Below, piece after piece: positions 47,522-57,487 of a DNA stretch of 64,000 nucleotides. The number at the start of each line of letters is the position of its first letter. Position 1 is the stretch's first letter. This DNA comes from Yamadazyma tenuis (lineage: Eukaryota; Ascomycota; Pichiomycetes; Serinales; Debaryomycetaceae). Position numbers and translations under genes: made by a program. Under the pieces are notes generated by a model that saw nothing but the letters and a program-made list of their open reading frames with translations, did not search any database and was not told where the DNA came from. The stretch is taken from assembly GCF_029203305.1 (NCBI RefSeq), contig NC_089466.1:744001-808000 (forward strand), written 5' to 3'.

Positions 47522-49870
47522 TCATGGCAACTCAGATGAAACCTTGTCTTTCAACAGCTGGATATCGTCAACCTCGCCGTCTTGAATCTCGAGTGTCAAT
47601 TGCCCGAGAAGCTGTCTTCTGGTCTCAAACGGTAAGTCGTAAACCATGTTTCGGATCACCTCCACCTCCGAAAGATCGTCGTTGATGTCCAATGGCTTTT
47701 CTTTCTCGGATTTGGGTGTCAATTGATCACTCGATTGGTCAAGAAGCTTGGACAACTCAGACGTGGGGTCACTAAAGAGCTCGACAAACCTGCCGGTTTC
47801 CACCACTTTACCGGCTTTACCCAATACAACCACATACTCGGACTTGGAGATGGTGGACAACCGATGGGCAATGGAAATGATGGTCATTCTACCTGAAGCT
47901 GTGAGCTCCTTAAGAGTCTCGTTAATGAGACTCTCCAGCCTGGAGTCCAAAGCTGAAGTGGCTTCGTCCAACACCAAAATCGCCGGTCTTTTGATTAAGG
48001 CTCTGGCAATTGCAATTCTTTGTTTCTGGCCTCCCGACAACGAAGCTCCTCTTGATCCGATGATTGTATCGTACTTGTCGGGGAAGGCGTTAATAAACTC
48101 GTGACAATTGGCTTGTTTGCACACCTCAAGGATATCTTCAAACGTCACATTCTCAATTTGCGAAGGTGTTAACCCATATACTATGTTTTCCAAAATGGTC
48201 CCACTCACAAGAATAGGCTCCTGTTGCACTATTCCTATCACCTGACGTCTCAAATCTCTTACTTGGTATTGACTAATATCCTTACCCCCAATAAGAATTT
48301 GTCCGCTGTTGATGTTGTAGGACCTCAATAATAACGAGGCAACCGTGGATTTCCCACATCCAGAAGGTGCAACAAAACAAGTACTTGAACCAGCAGGAAT
48401 CTTGAAAGAACACTCTTTGAAAACAGCGTCATCGGGTCTGGAAGGATAACTGAAAACAACGTCTCTGAACTCGATATCCTTGCCCAAATTTGGTTCAATT
48501 TTCTTTCCCTTCACCGCATCCACCTGGTCTGCATGATCAATTAACTCAAAAAGCTTCACCCCAGCACCAGCTCCTTTCATTAACTCGAGGTACGTCGTGG
48601 TCAAGCTATACAACGCTCCGTTGAAGAGCTCCAGGTACATGGTGAAAGCCACCACGTCCCCTGTACTCATTTGGCCCCGAGAAATGAAATAAACTCCCAA
48701 TGCAACACACGCCAAATACCCCGTATGGTACAACCCATAGATGGAAACCGAGTAATTGGAATTGGCAAACGCTTCCTTTTTGGCCACTCCCACCACCGTC
48801 CGAAGCTGATCCGAGTATCTGTTCAACTCCTTGCTCTCAGCCGTGAAAGCCTGCACAACTTTGACCGAGTTGAGGGTTTCTTCACTGATCTTGGTCAAAC
48901 CAGCAGTAGCGTTTTGGAGCTTGGTTGAAATCTTTCGGATCTTCTCACCGTACCATACCGAACCAAATGTTATGGGAGGCGAAATTAACATCATCACCCC
49001 GAAGAGCAAGGGGTTGATAGAAAGCATCATGTATGAACTGATCAACGCAAATAACACATTTTTAAGTCCATCCGGAAGGTTCCCTGTAAGTGATCTGGAA
49101 ACAACGTATGCATCACTAGCAAGACGGGACATCAAGTCACCTACCTTGTGTTTTTCTCCATCAAAAAAGGCAGAGTCGTGTCGTAAAAGGTGTTTCATCA
49201 CTCGCAACCTTAATCTTGCAACCAATCTTTCCCCCAACATCTTCAAAAGCCAGATCCTGGCCCAGAAACAAACAGCACTCGCCACCAAGAACGGCGTCAT
49301 CACTGCAAACACACTGGTGGCTTTATATCCCCAGATCAATATATTGCCGTCCTCATCAAACGCCTTGTTGTTGAAGGCATCAATGGCCGCTCCCACCAAC
49401 TTCACAGCCGCCGTCGGATATAGAACCGCAAATAGAATGAATCCCAACGCTATGAGAAAGAGCTTGGTGTCGGGAGCCCCGAGCTTGAATATTCTTACGA
49501 TGGTCTTAATATTTTGTTTGAATGAGTTCTTCATTACGTCGGACTCGTCTTTATTCTCTTCAGCTCGAATGGCCCGCTTCTCTTTAGTTTTGGCCAAGTG
49601 CTCCTTTATGGACTTCGAGAGCTCCTTGGTACTACCCGAAATGTCTTCCGAGGTGTTGGCTCTGGTGGTGGATGTAGAAAAGAGTCTGAGACTCGAATAC
49701 CCATGAACCTCGAATCCGGGATAATGGGATAAATTTGAAGACGTTAATGCTCTTGATGCAGGGAAAGTAGATAGGTATGTTATCATGGATCGTCTACTTA
49801 TATTTATAGCATTTGTAAGACTGGCTTTGCTGCTCAAAGGGCCAGCTCGTGATGCTATATGGATGAACAT
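47522..49870 (-). CDS. Mitochondrial ABC half-transporter, Mdl1/Mdl2-type
   Basis: 782 residues from the ATG at 49870. An Arg/Ser-rich, acid-free N-terminus (1-75) is a mitochondrial presequence. Six membrane segments (about 130-420) precede one nucleotide-binding domain: Walker A P-S-G-C-G-K-S-T, Q-loop I-V-Q-Q-E-P, signature L-S-G-G-Q-K-Q-R, Walker B I-L-V-L-D-E-A-T-S-A-L-D and switch His in A-H-R-L-S. As a half-transporter it must dimerise. Yeast Mdl1 exports peptides made by the matrix m-AAA protease; Mdl2 is less clear. Its length is closer to Mdl2 (773) than Mdl1 (695). Its upstream neighbour, dipeptidyl peptidase III, is on the same strand. Confidence 0.88.
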   Translation of the reverse strand: MFIHIASRAGPLSSKASLTNAINISRRSMITYLSTFPASRALTSSNLSHYPGFEVHGYSSLRLFSTSTTRANTSEDISGSTKELSKSIKEHLAKTKEKRAIRAEENKDESDVMKNSFKQNIKTIVRIFKLGAPDTKLFLIALGFILFAVLYPTAAVKLVGAAIDAFNNKAFDEDGNILIWGYKATSVFAVMTPFLVASAVCFWARIWLLKMLGERLVARLRLRVMKHLLRHDSAFFDGEKHKVGDLMSRLASDAYVVSRSLTGNLPDGLKNVLFALISSYMMLSINPLLFGVMMLISPPITFGSVWYGEKIRKISTKLQNATAGLTKISEETLNSVKVVQAFTAESKELNRYSDQLRTVVGVAKKEAFANSNYSVSIYGLYHTGYLACVALGVYFISRGQMSTGDVVAFTMYLELFNGALYSLTTTYLELMKGAGAGVKLFELIDHADQVDAVKGKKIEPNLGKDIEFRDVVFSYPSRPDDAVFKECSFKIPAGSSTCFVAPSGCGKSTVASLLLRSYNINSGQILIGGKDISQYQVRDLRRQVIGIVQQEPILVSGTILENIVYGLTPSQIENVTFEDILEVCKQANCHEFINAFPDKYDTIIGSRGASLSGGQKQRIAIARALIKRPAILVLDEATSALDSRLESLINETLKELTASGRMTIISIAHRLSTISKSEYVVVLGKAGKVVETGRFVELFSDPTSELSKLLDQSSDQLTPKSEKEKPLDINDDLSEVEVIRNMVYDLPFETRRQLLGQLTLEIQDGEVDDIQLLKDKVSSELP

Positions 49871-49980
49871 GGTATTGAGCAAATGATTTAAAATGGGAAA
49901 GCGCGAAATAAATGGATGTTAGTCAGAGACTTCAGGAGGAATTGACAGTTTATTGAGGCTATAAAAGAGTATGAACGTTT

Positions 49981-52035
49981 TCAGGTTTCTCGTTCGACAT
50001 AACTCTGGATCATTCCGGTTTCGGACTCTTCGTACTCTTTGACCTCAACCGAGTCTCCACTAACAATGGTGTTTGCTTGAATAAACTGTTTACGGGGCAA
50101 TTTTTTACTCAAAACAACGTCTCTGAACCTGGAGAATTCAGCACTCACGTCGGTCATTTCGTTGTAGAATGCCACCCCTTCCTTGACGTCTGCCGTGCTC
50201 TTGTAGGTGTGTAGTTTGAGTAAAAAGTCACCTAAAGCATCCACTGCATCGGTAGCAAGTTTGGACTCATCGATCTTCAACACCAAATCCAGGTACAGCT
50301 TTTCATCGTCGTAGACAAACGAGCATACTCCGGCATTCATCAAGCACTTCAAAATGGCAAATCGGGCTCTCATATGAGCTTGACCCCAAATCTTGGTGGC
50401 AGGATCCCAGAACTCCAATGCCAATAAACCTGCACGGCCCATGAAAATGGTACCACAGACCATCACCAGGAACATGTCTTGCTTGCTGGGGACCCCGAAA
50501 ATCGGGAGAACTTCTTCTGGTTTCTTCAACATCAAGTAAAGGGCCACCAATTCAGCACGACATTCTTCATAAGACCCAGCAGTGAGTCCGAAAACAGACC
50601 CCCACGAGTCGGAAGGTCCATAGTAGCCAGTAGCTCTGGGGTCTGACTTGTCGAAGTTGAACACACCTTCAGCCGTTTCTTGCAACAACTTTCCACTTCC
50701 ATGTCCCAATAACTCGTGTAATCCCACCTGGACTTCCCAGGCATGGTCTCTCCATTGCTTGAACAAGGCCTGATACGATTCGTCCAAGAAACTAACGATT
50801 TCTTCTTTCCTGGGATTCTTGGGATTGGCAGACACCACATTTCCCAAAGATACATTTTTGAAGCCATAGTTCAATCTAACATCATCGTAATTGGGAATGT
50901 TGATACCGGCAGGAATACCCGAGTTGGCAAACGTCAACACCTCCAAAGACGTAAAGTCAGGAGGATTGAACGTATCTTTTTCGAAAAATGGTTCCCATGG
51001 TAAGTAGCCAATGAGTTTTGCAGCATTGTCAACCAATACAGAAAAAGTGGCAGTCCGCTCTTTGTTGACCATGGCCACCAATCCTTCCCATTCTCCGCGA
51101 ACCCCTGAAGGGTCTCTGTACGTTTCGATGAACCCGATGTTCAATTCCACCAAAGGCTTGATATCCTTGACCCATTCAATCTGCGACTTCTTGTGAGCAT
51201 TCATCGATCCTGTCTTAAAAGCCTCAATGTAGTACTCCAACATTTTTGCCTGGGTGTCATTGGCAGCATACTTCTTGGCTTTGGCCATGTGCTCCACGAT
51301 CCTGGTAAATTCTCTGCTGTGGTCACCAAACTGGAAGGTTACTTGGTGTCCATCGGCCGTGTGAATAGGATTCGCAGGGTAATAGCCAGTATTATTGACA
51401 CTGTCAGCACTAGCCACATGAACCACAAAGTCACCCTCAGCGGTTTTCTCAACCCGGGTATTCTCTGGCATGACACCAGCCTTAGCGATGGCGGCGTTGA
51501 CCGCTTCCACCTCTTGTTTGGAGATGACGCTTTTCCCCACATAATAGCTTGACAACTGTCCTTGTTCAGGCCATCCCAATAAACCGGCATCTGTGTCATA
51601 CAAAGGATCACGAACTTTACTGTACAACGCGGAAACCGCATCGTTGCTGACGGTTTCGACCAAAGTATCAAACTGTTGCTTCGATAAGTTAGGCACAAAC
51701 TTCTTGTCACCAAAAGACTTGTAGTTTCCCAAATTCGACAAGAATTGAGACGCATACTCCAAGTACGCCACGGCCACAGACTTGTCACCAAGCTTGGCGA
51801 TATACTCGTCGTTCGACACAGGCGAGCCCAAGGTTTTATGTATTAGAAGGATCAAATCGTAGATACCCTCACTTTCTGGGGAAACCGACCGAAGAACGGC
51901 TCTGGTGCCCCAGAATGATGCCTTCGCCAAGTGGTGAGCGTAGAGCTGGTTGGTGGAGTCGAGAGCATCGAAATGCTTCTTGGCGGTGAGCGTAACAATG
52001 GGCGCTTCGGAGTCTGTTTCAAAGGGGGATGCCAT
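49981..52035 (-). CDS. Dipeptidyl peptidase III (metallopeptidase family M49)
   Basis: 684 residues, similar to the single yeast protein (YOL057W, about 711). The hallmark H-E-L-L-G-H zinc motif is at residues 440-445, with the third ligand in E-E-C-R-A-E about fifty residues on. This zinc exopeptidase removes dipeptides from the N-termini of short peptides in the cytosol. The unusual HEXXGH spacing, not HEXXH, is diagnostic of the M49 family. No targeting sequence is present. It shares a short upstream region with SWC5 (105 bp between start codons), including TTATATAG at 52074-52081. Confidence 0.94.
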   Translation of the reverse strand: MASPFETDSEAPIVTLTAKKHFDALDSTNQLYAHHLAKASFWGTRAVLRSVSPESEGIYDLILLIHKTLGSPVSNDEYIAKLGDKSVAVAYLEYASQFLSNLGNYKSFGDKKFVPNLSKQQFDTLVETVSNDAVSALYSKVRDPLYDTDAGLLGWPEQGQLSSYYVGKSVISKQEVEAVNAAIAKAGVMPENTRVEKTAEGDFVVHVASADSVNNTGYYPANPIHTADGHQVTFQFGDHSREFTRIVEHMAKAKKYAANDTQAKMLEYYIEAFKTGSMNAHKKSQIEWVKDIKPLVELNIGFIETYRDPSGVRGEWEGLVAMVNKERTATFSVLVDNAAKLIGYLPWEPFFEKDTFNPPDFTSLEVLTFANSGIPAGINIPNYDDVRLNYGFKNVSLGNVVSANPKNPRKEEIVSFLDESYQALFKQWRDHAWEVQVGLHELLGHGSGKLLQETAEGVFNFDKSDPRATGYYGPSDSWGSVFGLTAGSYEECRAELVALYLMLKKPEEVLPIFGVPSKQDMFLVMVCGTIFMGRAGLLALEFWDPATKIWGQAHMRARFAILKCLMNAGVCSFVYDDEKLYLDLVLKIDESKLATDAVDALGDFLLKLHTYKSTADVKEGVAFYNEMTDVSAEFSRFRDVVLSKKLPRKQFIQANTIVSGDSVEVKEYEESETGMIQSYVERET

Positions 52036-52140
52036 TTGTGTGAGTGGAGTCGCAGAAACTTAGGCAGATGCCATTTATATAGCGCGCGCTCGCACAGTTC
52101 CAAAAAACATTTCGGTGCCACTCTTTCAAACGGAGCACAC

Positions 52141-53175
52141 ATGGCGCAAAGCATAAACAACGAAGCAACCAATGATGACGCGGCGGCAAATCACACCTCT
52201 GAGGCCGGGGCTAGTGCACCGCTTCTGCCTGTCTCTCGCCCAGATCCCAGCGAGCCCCACGAGCCTGTGGCTGCCACTGGTAATGATTATGACGAAGAAG
52301 AGGACGACGACTACGACCCCGAGGCCAAGGCCGCCGACGATGAGGTAAGTGACGACAGCGACAAAGAAGATCCCGGCGAGAAATACGACTACAGCGCCAT
52401 CTCGGCCACCGCCACCCAGGTCCGGACCAGGAACCAGAGGTACCAGGAGAAGCATGAGGCCGCCAGTAGAATCACTAACATCATTGGGCCCGTGAGCTCG
52501 AACCTTGACTTTGACTCGATCTTCAGCGACTTGAAGCTGAAGAGTGTCGAAGGTAAACCCACCAATTGGAACGAAATCCTAGGGTCTCAGGATGAGGATA
52601 CCACTAATAAGGACGCTCCAACCGCCCACCAGAGTCTCGTGCCGGCCGCTGCTTCTGGTCCTGCTACCTCCTCTACCACGATAGATGACCAGGATAAAAT
52701 ATGGATCAAGACGTCGTATGTGTTTGCCGGTAAGGTCATCACCGAGTCCAAGCAAGTGGATGCGAACTCTGCCGAGGCCAAGGCATTCTTGGGGTCTTCA
52801 GCCGGTCTCCAGATAAACAGCAGTGACGAGCCGCAGAATAGGGCGTTCGTTCCAGTGATACGGACGATTCCCGGTGAAAAAGAGCCTGTTGAGTTGCGAA
52901 TCAAGCTTAAAAGACCATCATTAATCGACCGGTTTATGAGCACACAAGGAAACAAGCACCAGAAGCTTTCTACGCTTGAGAAGTCTCGATTGGACTGGGC
53001 ATGTTTTGTCGATCAAAACAAGATCAATGATGAATTGAAACTCCACAACAAAGACGGTTACTTGGAGAAACAAGATTTCTTGGGCCGTCTTCAGGCCAAA
53101 CAAGACGAATCCTACAGCCAGGCTAAAGAGGTTGACCGTGCACGGCGATGGCAGGAACAACAGAAGGCACTTTAG
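52141..53175 (+). CDS. SWC5: SWR1 chromatin-remodelling complex subunit Swc5 (BCNT/CFDP1)
   Basis: 344 residues from the ATG at 52141, the first that gives a Swc5-like start. A long acidic, disordered N-terminus (about 35-85, many Asp and Glu in Y-D-E-E-E-D-D-D-Y-D) is a candidate H2A/H2B-binding region, as in yeast Swc5. The C-terminal BCNT domain (about 265-344) is recognisable: L-S-T-L-E-K-S-R-L-D-W, then K-D-G-Y-L-E-K-Q-D-F-L and a basic end. Swc5 is needed by the SWR1 ATPase to exchange H2A for H2A.Z. PBP2 begins 129 bp downstream on the same strand. Confidence 0.92.
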   Translation: MAQSINNEATNDDAAANHTSEAGASAPLLPVSRPDPSEPHEPVAATGNDYDEEEDDDYDPEAKAADDEVSDDSDKEDPGEKYDYSAISATATQVRTRNQRYQEKHEAASRITNIIGPVSSNLDFDSIFSDLKLKSVEGKPTNWNEILGSQDEDTTNKDAPTAHQSLVPAAASGPATSSTTIDDQDKIWIKTSYVFAGKVITESKQVDANSAEAKAFLGSSAGLQINSSDEPQNRAFVPVIRTIPGEKEPVELRIKLKRPSLIDRFMSTQGNKHQKLSTLEKSRLDWACFVDQNKINDELKLHNKDGYLEKQDFLGRLQAKQDESYSQAKEVDRARRWQEQQKAL

Positions 53176-53304
53176 TCAATTGACCTGTAAATATGTAATA
53201 TAATGTACACTGGTATCTTGTGTGAAAAACGCACGCTCAAGGTCTGCGACTGGAAAAATGTTTTTTTCTATAGCGTCCAAAAAACACTGACATCCCCAGT
53301 CATC

Positions 53305-54993
53305 ATGTCATCAAGCACCAACAGTAATGTATTGAAGCGGAAGAACGAGGACTCGGACTCTGTAAGTGATGATATCTCCAAGAAACGAGTCGCGTTGGAC
53401 GGTGAACAGATTGACGAATCTTTAAAGCAAGAAGTGGAAGCAAAAACTGCTCCTGCTATAGGTTCGAGCAATTCTTCTGATGAAGAAGAGTACGACCCCA
53501 GTGTACCGGGCCTCAAGTCTCCTCCCGCGGTGGATGTGGCCACGGAGTCGAACGAGTCTAAGCAGGCTTCGGAGGAGCCTGAAGAAGAACACAAATCTCC
53601 AGAACATTCACAACCACAAAGACCATCCCAACCCGTATCAACAACCGGCGACGAATCACCCAGCGTGTCGCACAATCCCGTCTCGTCCGTGACGTACCAG
53701 CGAGAGAAAGAAGATCCCACTGTTGTGCTGTTCAGAATGTACTGTCCTGTAAAAGAAGCCGGGCTCATTGTGGGTAAGAAAGGTGAACAGATTAATCACA
53801 TTCGAGACAGAGCGAATGTCAAGGTGTTTGTGAGTGACAACATCAAGGGTGTTCCCGAACGGATTGTGACCGTGAGAGGGTCTGCGGAAAACGTGGCCAA
53901 GGCCTTCGGATTGGCTGTCAGAGCCATTTTGGATGAGCCTGAAGATGAAGCTTCATCAATCAATAGCAGTCTGTACGACTTGAGACTATTAATTCCTCAT
54001 CCTCTCGTGGGATACATCATCGGTAAGCAAGGAAGCAAGTTCAGAGAGATTGAAGAGAATTCGGCTGCAAAATTAAAGGCAGCAGAAACTCCATTACCTT
54101 ATTCTACTGACCGGATCTTATTAATAAATGGGGTTAGTGATGCCATTCACATCGCCGTATACTACGTGGCACAGGTGGTTCTTGAACATAAGGATGCTTT
54201 GCTGAAACAGAAAATTGTATTTTACAATCCGGCAAACTACCAACCTAACTCCAATCCCCTAAGCACATTAACAGGAATGAGTCCTCCTGTTAATAACAAC
54301 ATGAACATGAATACCATGGGAAATATGGGTAACATGAGTAACGTGGGTGGGATGAACAACAACATGAATGCCTTGAGTGCTTTGAACAGCTTGAGTAGTA
54401 TGATGATGCCAAATAACAATGTCATGATGAACCCCATGGCCAATGCTCCTATGGGCAACCCGACAATGGGAAATGCTCATATGGGGAACTCTCCAATGGC
54501 CAACAACTCTATGGGGATGCAGAATCCTCAAAGTCCTTATGCTGCTTCCAAGCAGCCATATAATTTTCAAATGATGTTTCAACCATCCAATAACCCCCAA
54601 CAAAACTATAACTCCAGACAACCCATCAACGCTCCCCCACAACAAGCCTATACCGATGAACTCGGTAACTCCATGGTCGGTGAAGTGTTGACGCATCCTC
54701 TAGTACCAAGTGGTTCAGGTGACAAATATAACCAAGATGTGTTTGTAGCAAACAATAGTATTGGATCTGTTATTGGAAAAGGAGGAAACAACATTAAACA
54801 AATACGGGAAACCTCTGGATGTACATATGTGAAGATTGAGCCCGATAGAGGAGATACCATGATGCTTGGAGGAGGAAGAGGTCGTTTGAATATGAGAAAG
54901 TTGACCTTGACCGGGTCCTTAAACTCTATCAACACAGCCATATATTTGATCAACCAAAGAATCAATACCGATAAGGAAAGAAACTTGAACTAG
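53305..54993 (+). CDS. PBP2: Three-KH-domain RNA-binding protein, Pbp2-like
   Basis: 562 residues from the ATG at 53305; an earlier in-frame ATG (53203) lies only 27 bp after SWC5, and its 34 extra residues look like leader. Three KH domains with G-x-x-G loops: I-V-G-K-K-G-E (about 158-225), I-I-G-K-Q-G-S (about 235-310) and V-I-G-K-G-G-N (about 475-560). The first two resemble Saccharomyces Pbp2 more than Hek2 (S-D-N-I-K-G-V-P-E-R-I-V, V-A-K-A-F-G). Pbp2 is a poorly understood nuclear partner of Pab1-binding protein. An acidic, Ser/Pro-rich N-terminus and a Met/Asn/Gly-rich linker (about 330-445) lie outside the KH modules. Confidence 0.8.
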   Translation: MSSSTNSNVLKRKNEDSDSVSDDISKKRVALDGEQIDESLKQEVEAKTAPAIGSSNSSDEEEYDPSVPGLKSPPAVDVATESNESKQASEEPEEEHKSPEHSQPQRPSQPVSTTGDESPSVSHNPVSSVTYQREKEDPTVVLFRMYCPVKEAGLIVGKKGEQINHIRDRANVKVFVSDNIKGVPERIVTVRGSAENVAKAFGLAVRAILDEPEDEASSINSSLYDLRLLIPHPLVGYIIGKQGSKFREIEENSAAKLKAAETPLPYSTDRILLINGVSDAIHIAVYYVAQVVLEHKDALLKQKIVFYNPANYQPNSNPLSTLTGMSPPVNNNMNMNTMGNMGNMSNVGGMNNNMNALSALNSLSSMMMPNNNVMMNPMANAPMGNPTMGNAHMGNSPMANNSMGMQNPQSPYAASKQPYNFQMMFQPSNNPQQNYNSRQPINAPPQQAYTDELGNSMVGEVLTHPLVPSGSGDKYNQDVFVANNSIGSVIGKGGNNIKQIRETSGCTYVKIEPDRGDTMMLGGGRGRLNMRKLTLTGSLNSINTAIYLINQRINTDKERNLN

Positions 54994-55102
54994 TTTTTGT
55001 AATAGTACATGTAGTCATATTAATACATACTAATGAAATTACCACGTACAGCATACGAAAGGCATAATAAATGCAAATGCTAATTTATATTCTATATCTG
55101 TC

Positions 55103-57103
55103 CTAAAGTGGTTTCACTCCCAAGCTGGTGAGAAGCATCGTGAAACAACTGAAAAGTCCTTCACCCAACACCAACCCACTGCTAAGTATAATCATATGAA
55201 CCCGTTGATTGCTTGAACCTGTCTTTTTCATCTGAATATATGTAACAAGCCCTCCAATAAACCGGGCAAGCGTAAAGTTTGGCGTATTATATATCCCAAT
55301 ACCTACTGCAACCCCACTAGGCAAGTAAAATAAATATTTGTGGTTTTTGCTCTCTTTTGGAATGATATTTTTCAACAACGAAATGACACCAAAAATGACA
55401 CCAAAAACCAATGAAAACACCCATGCATTCGGAGGAAGACCTTCACCAGTGACCAACCTGGCACAGTCTATCCAGATCACTGCCGTAGGGATTCTAAACA
55501 TCTTGCTTGGAATCTCATACACCGAATTGTACACTTTGTACATGATGCTACTAAGGAAAATTGAGTAGACAGTTCCAGTCAACTGGGCAATGGTTTGGGC
55601 TTTAGGAGAAGCTCCCAACAAATGGCCAGCTTTAAGGTCTTGCATCAAATCCCCTGCCTGTTGGGCACCAGCCTCAGCAATACCCCCAGCCATGAGGTTA
55701 ATCAAGATCTTGGATGGATGATTGGAAGGTACGATGACTGCAAATATCAACTGAGAAAGCTTACCTATTCCACTAACTGGGTTCAAATCGGTTTCTCCCA
55801 AAGCTCGAACCGCCAATATCGAGAAGAATAACGCCATCACCACCGCAATTAAAATGGTGTACAATGGCACAAGTTGTCCAAAGATAAACTTCAAGGAAAT
55901 GGCACAAATAATCGAGGACACGGCGATTCCAACAAAACTGGCCTTATCACTCACCAAGTGCCTGGGATCCAACCCCGTGTCGTATGAAGTGGCCACACTG
56001 GCATTGTCACCATCACCACCACGATCGCCCAATAACGGTTGGTACTGCGAATGGGCTCTTCGGGCACTTCCTACCAACCTCGACACAGACCTTGCCGCCA
56101 TCACCATAAACGACACAAGCGAATCACTGATCATTATACTCAAACTGATCCACATTATCCATCCTTGGCTGCCGGTTTTCCAGTCGTCAACTTCACCGGG
56201 AGCCCACCCTTGATACTTGGCCAAGGGAGACAATACTCCCCATCCTAGAATGGCGCCGAAAAGCATATACGACACCGTGGGCAATCCCATGATGATACCC
56301 TGACCAATATATGCTGGCGAAGGCTGGAGATTCCATAAGAATGCTTCTGAAGCATAGCTTCCAAACACCGGCAAGCTCTTCAAAATGGGAATGAAAAATG
56401 ATACTATAGTGTACACAGCAGATGCCACAAAAGTTATGGACAAGGACCTGATGTTGGACTTGTAGTTGGCATCGTTAGCGGCCAACGATACTTGGTTTTG
56501 CTCCTCAGGCTCATTGGATTCCACGTCTGGAGCATCCGACTTAAATTCTTCCTCTAAAAGCGAGGTACCATGTAAAACCGAGATCAAAATCCCCGTGGCA
56601 TTCCCCGATGGAAACGGTAACTTCTCCTTGACTATGACCTGTTTCCTCAAAGGGATGGCGAAAAAAACCCCGAAAAATCCAAGTCCCAATGACCAAACTA
56701 TCAAGTCAGTGGTAGAAAAATGTAATGTCCTTCCGAGCCCAGATTCATCACTGGTTAAAAAATGTTCCATTGCTGGGATTATCCCAATCAAACCGTACGC
56801 CAACGGACCGGTACCCACCGCCACGGCAATGCTCTGGACGTAGACGTTTTCCACGTCGGTAAAGTCGTTGGAAAATGGTGATAACTTGAAGATGGCAAAC
56901 CCAAGAAGCGCAGACGGTAGCGACATCATTGATACCCAACCGGTTTGAAGGCCGAACTGGAAGTTAGAAATAAGCACCACTGTGCCTATCACCAACCCGG
57001 CTATGGTTCCCCGAAGAGTCACCTGGGGGATATCTGCTTTTAAGTGCCATGGAACTGGTATTCGCTGAGAGCCTGAGGTCCGCGGCGGATTACTAATTGA
57101 CAT
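55103..57103 (-). CDS. OPT-family oligopeptide/metal transporter (YGL114W-like)
   Basis: 666 residues with about fourteen to sixteen hydrophobic segments, no signal peptide. It begins V-T-L-R-G-T-I-A-G-L-V-I-G, the first OPT transmembrane motif, and has F-P-S-G-N-A-T-G near the fourth segment, the conserved P-S-G-x-A-x-A element. The size and N-terminus fit the YGL114W subgroup rather than the larger Opt1/Opt2 glutathione transporters; yeast YGL114W has no firm substrate. A hydrophilic loop near residues 345-380 carries a Gly/Asp-rich stretch. Probably in the vacuole or plasma membrane. Its start is 586 bp from the next gene's stop on the left and 384 bp from SNF4 on the right. Confidence 0.86.
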   Translation of the reverse strand: MSISNPPRTSGSQRIPVPWHLKADIPQVTLRGTIAGLVIGTVVLISNFQFGLQTGWVSMMSLPSALLGFAIFKLSPFSNDFTDVENVYVQSIAVAVGTGPLAYGLIGIIPAMEHFLTSDESGLGRTLHFSTTDLIVWSLGLGFFGVFFAIPLRKQVIVKEKLPFPSGNATGILISVLHGTSLLEEEFKSDAPDVESNEPEEQNQVSLAANDANYKSNIRSLSITFVASAVYTIVSFFIPILKSLPVFGSYASEAFLWNLQPSPAYIGQGIIMGLPTVSYMLFGAILGWGVLSPLAKYQGWAPGEVDDWKTGSQGWIMWISLSIMISDSLVSFMVMAARSVSRLVGSARRAHSQYQPLLGDRGGDGDNASVATSYDTGLDPRHLVSDKASFVGIAVSSIICAISLKFIFGQLVPLYTILIAVVMALFFSILAVRALGETDLNPVSGIGKLSQLIFAVIVPSNHPSKILINLMAGGIAEAGAQQAGDLMQDLKAGHLLGASPKAQTIAQLTGTVYSIFLSSIMYKVYNSVYEIPSKMFRIPTAVIWIDCARLVTGEGLPPNAWVFSLVFGVIFGVISLLKNIIPKESKNHKYLFYLPSGVAVGIGIYNTPNFTLARFIGGLVTYIQMKKTGSSNQRVHMIILSSGLVLGEGLFSCFTMLLTSLGVKPL

Positions 57104-57487
57104 AATGATAACTCAGTGGAAAGGTGGCGATGTGAGAACAGGTATATGAGTATATGGGTGTATAGGTCAGGTATTGAGAATGAGTATAAGGGAGGAAGAT
57201 ATTGATAGGCTCCCAATGTAAAAACTCAAAATGCAATGTTTTATCAGGAAAAGTCCAAACTATTTAGCGACTATAAGATTTGCGTCGCAAAATGAAGCCT
57301 TATTGGGATGGGGTTGCGACTTTAATACTTCATGAAAATCCAGATTTTAACCTCTCGGATGAGGTGAATAGAGTTTCCGACACAGAGCTAATTGACACCA
57401 AAACATAATATAGCTTACTAAGATGTGTAAAGGGATATTTATAATCATTACATAGACCGGTATTCATTATTGCCTATCTGGTGGTGT
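57104..57487. other. Intergenic region upstream of the OPT gene
   Basis: 384 bp between the OPT ATG and the SNF4 stop. Starts with (G/T)-A-rich sequence containing degenerate GTATATG units (57140-57165). No gene, tRNA or clear factor site. Confidence 0.6.

Noticed and set aside
53203..53304. In-frame ATG extending the PBP2-like protein by 34 residues
   Set aside because: Starts 27 bp after the SWC5 stop, leaving no room for a promoter and leader; the extra residues are not conserved-looking.
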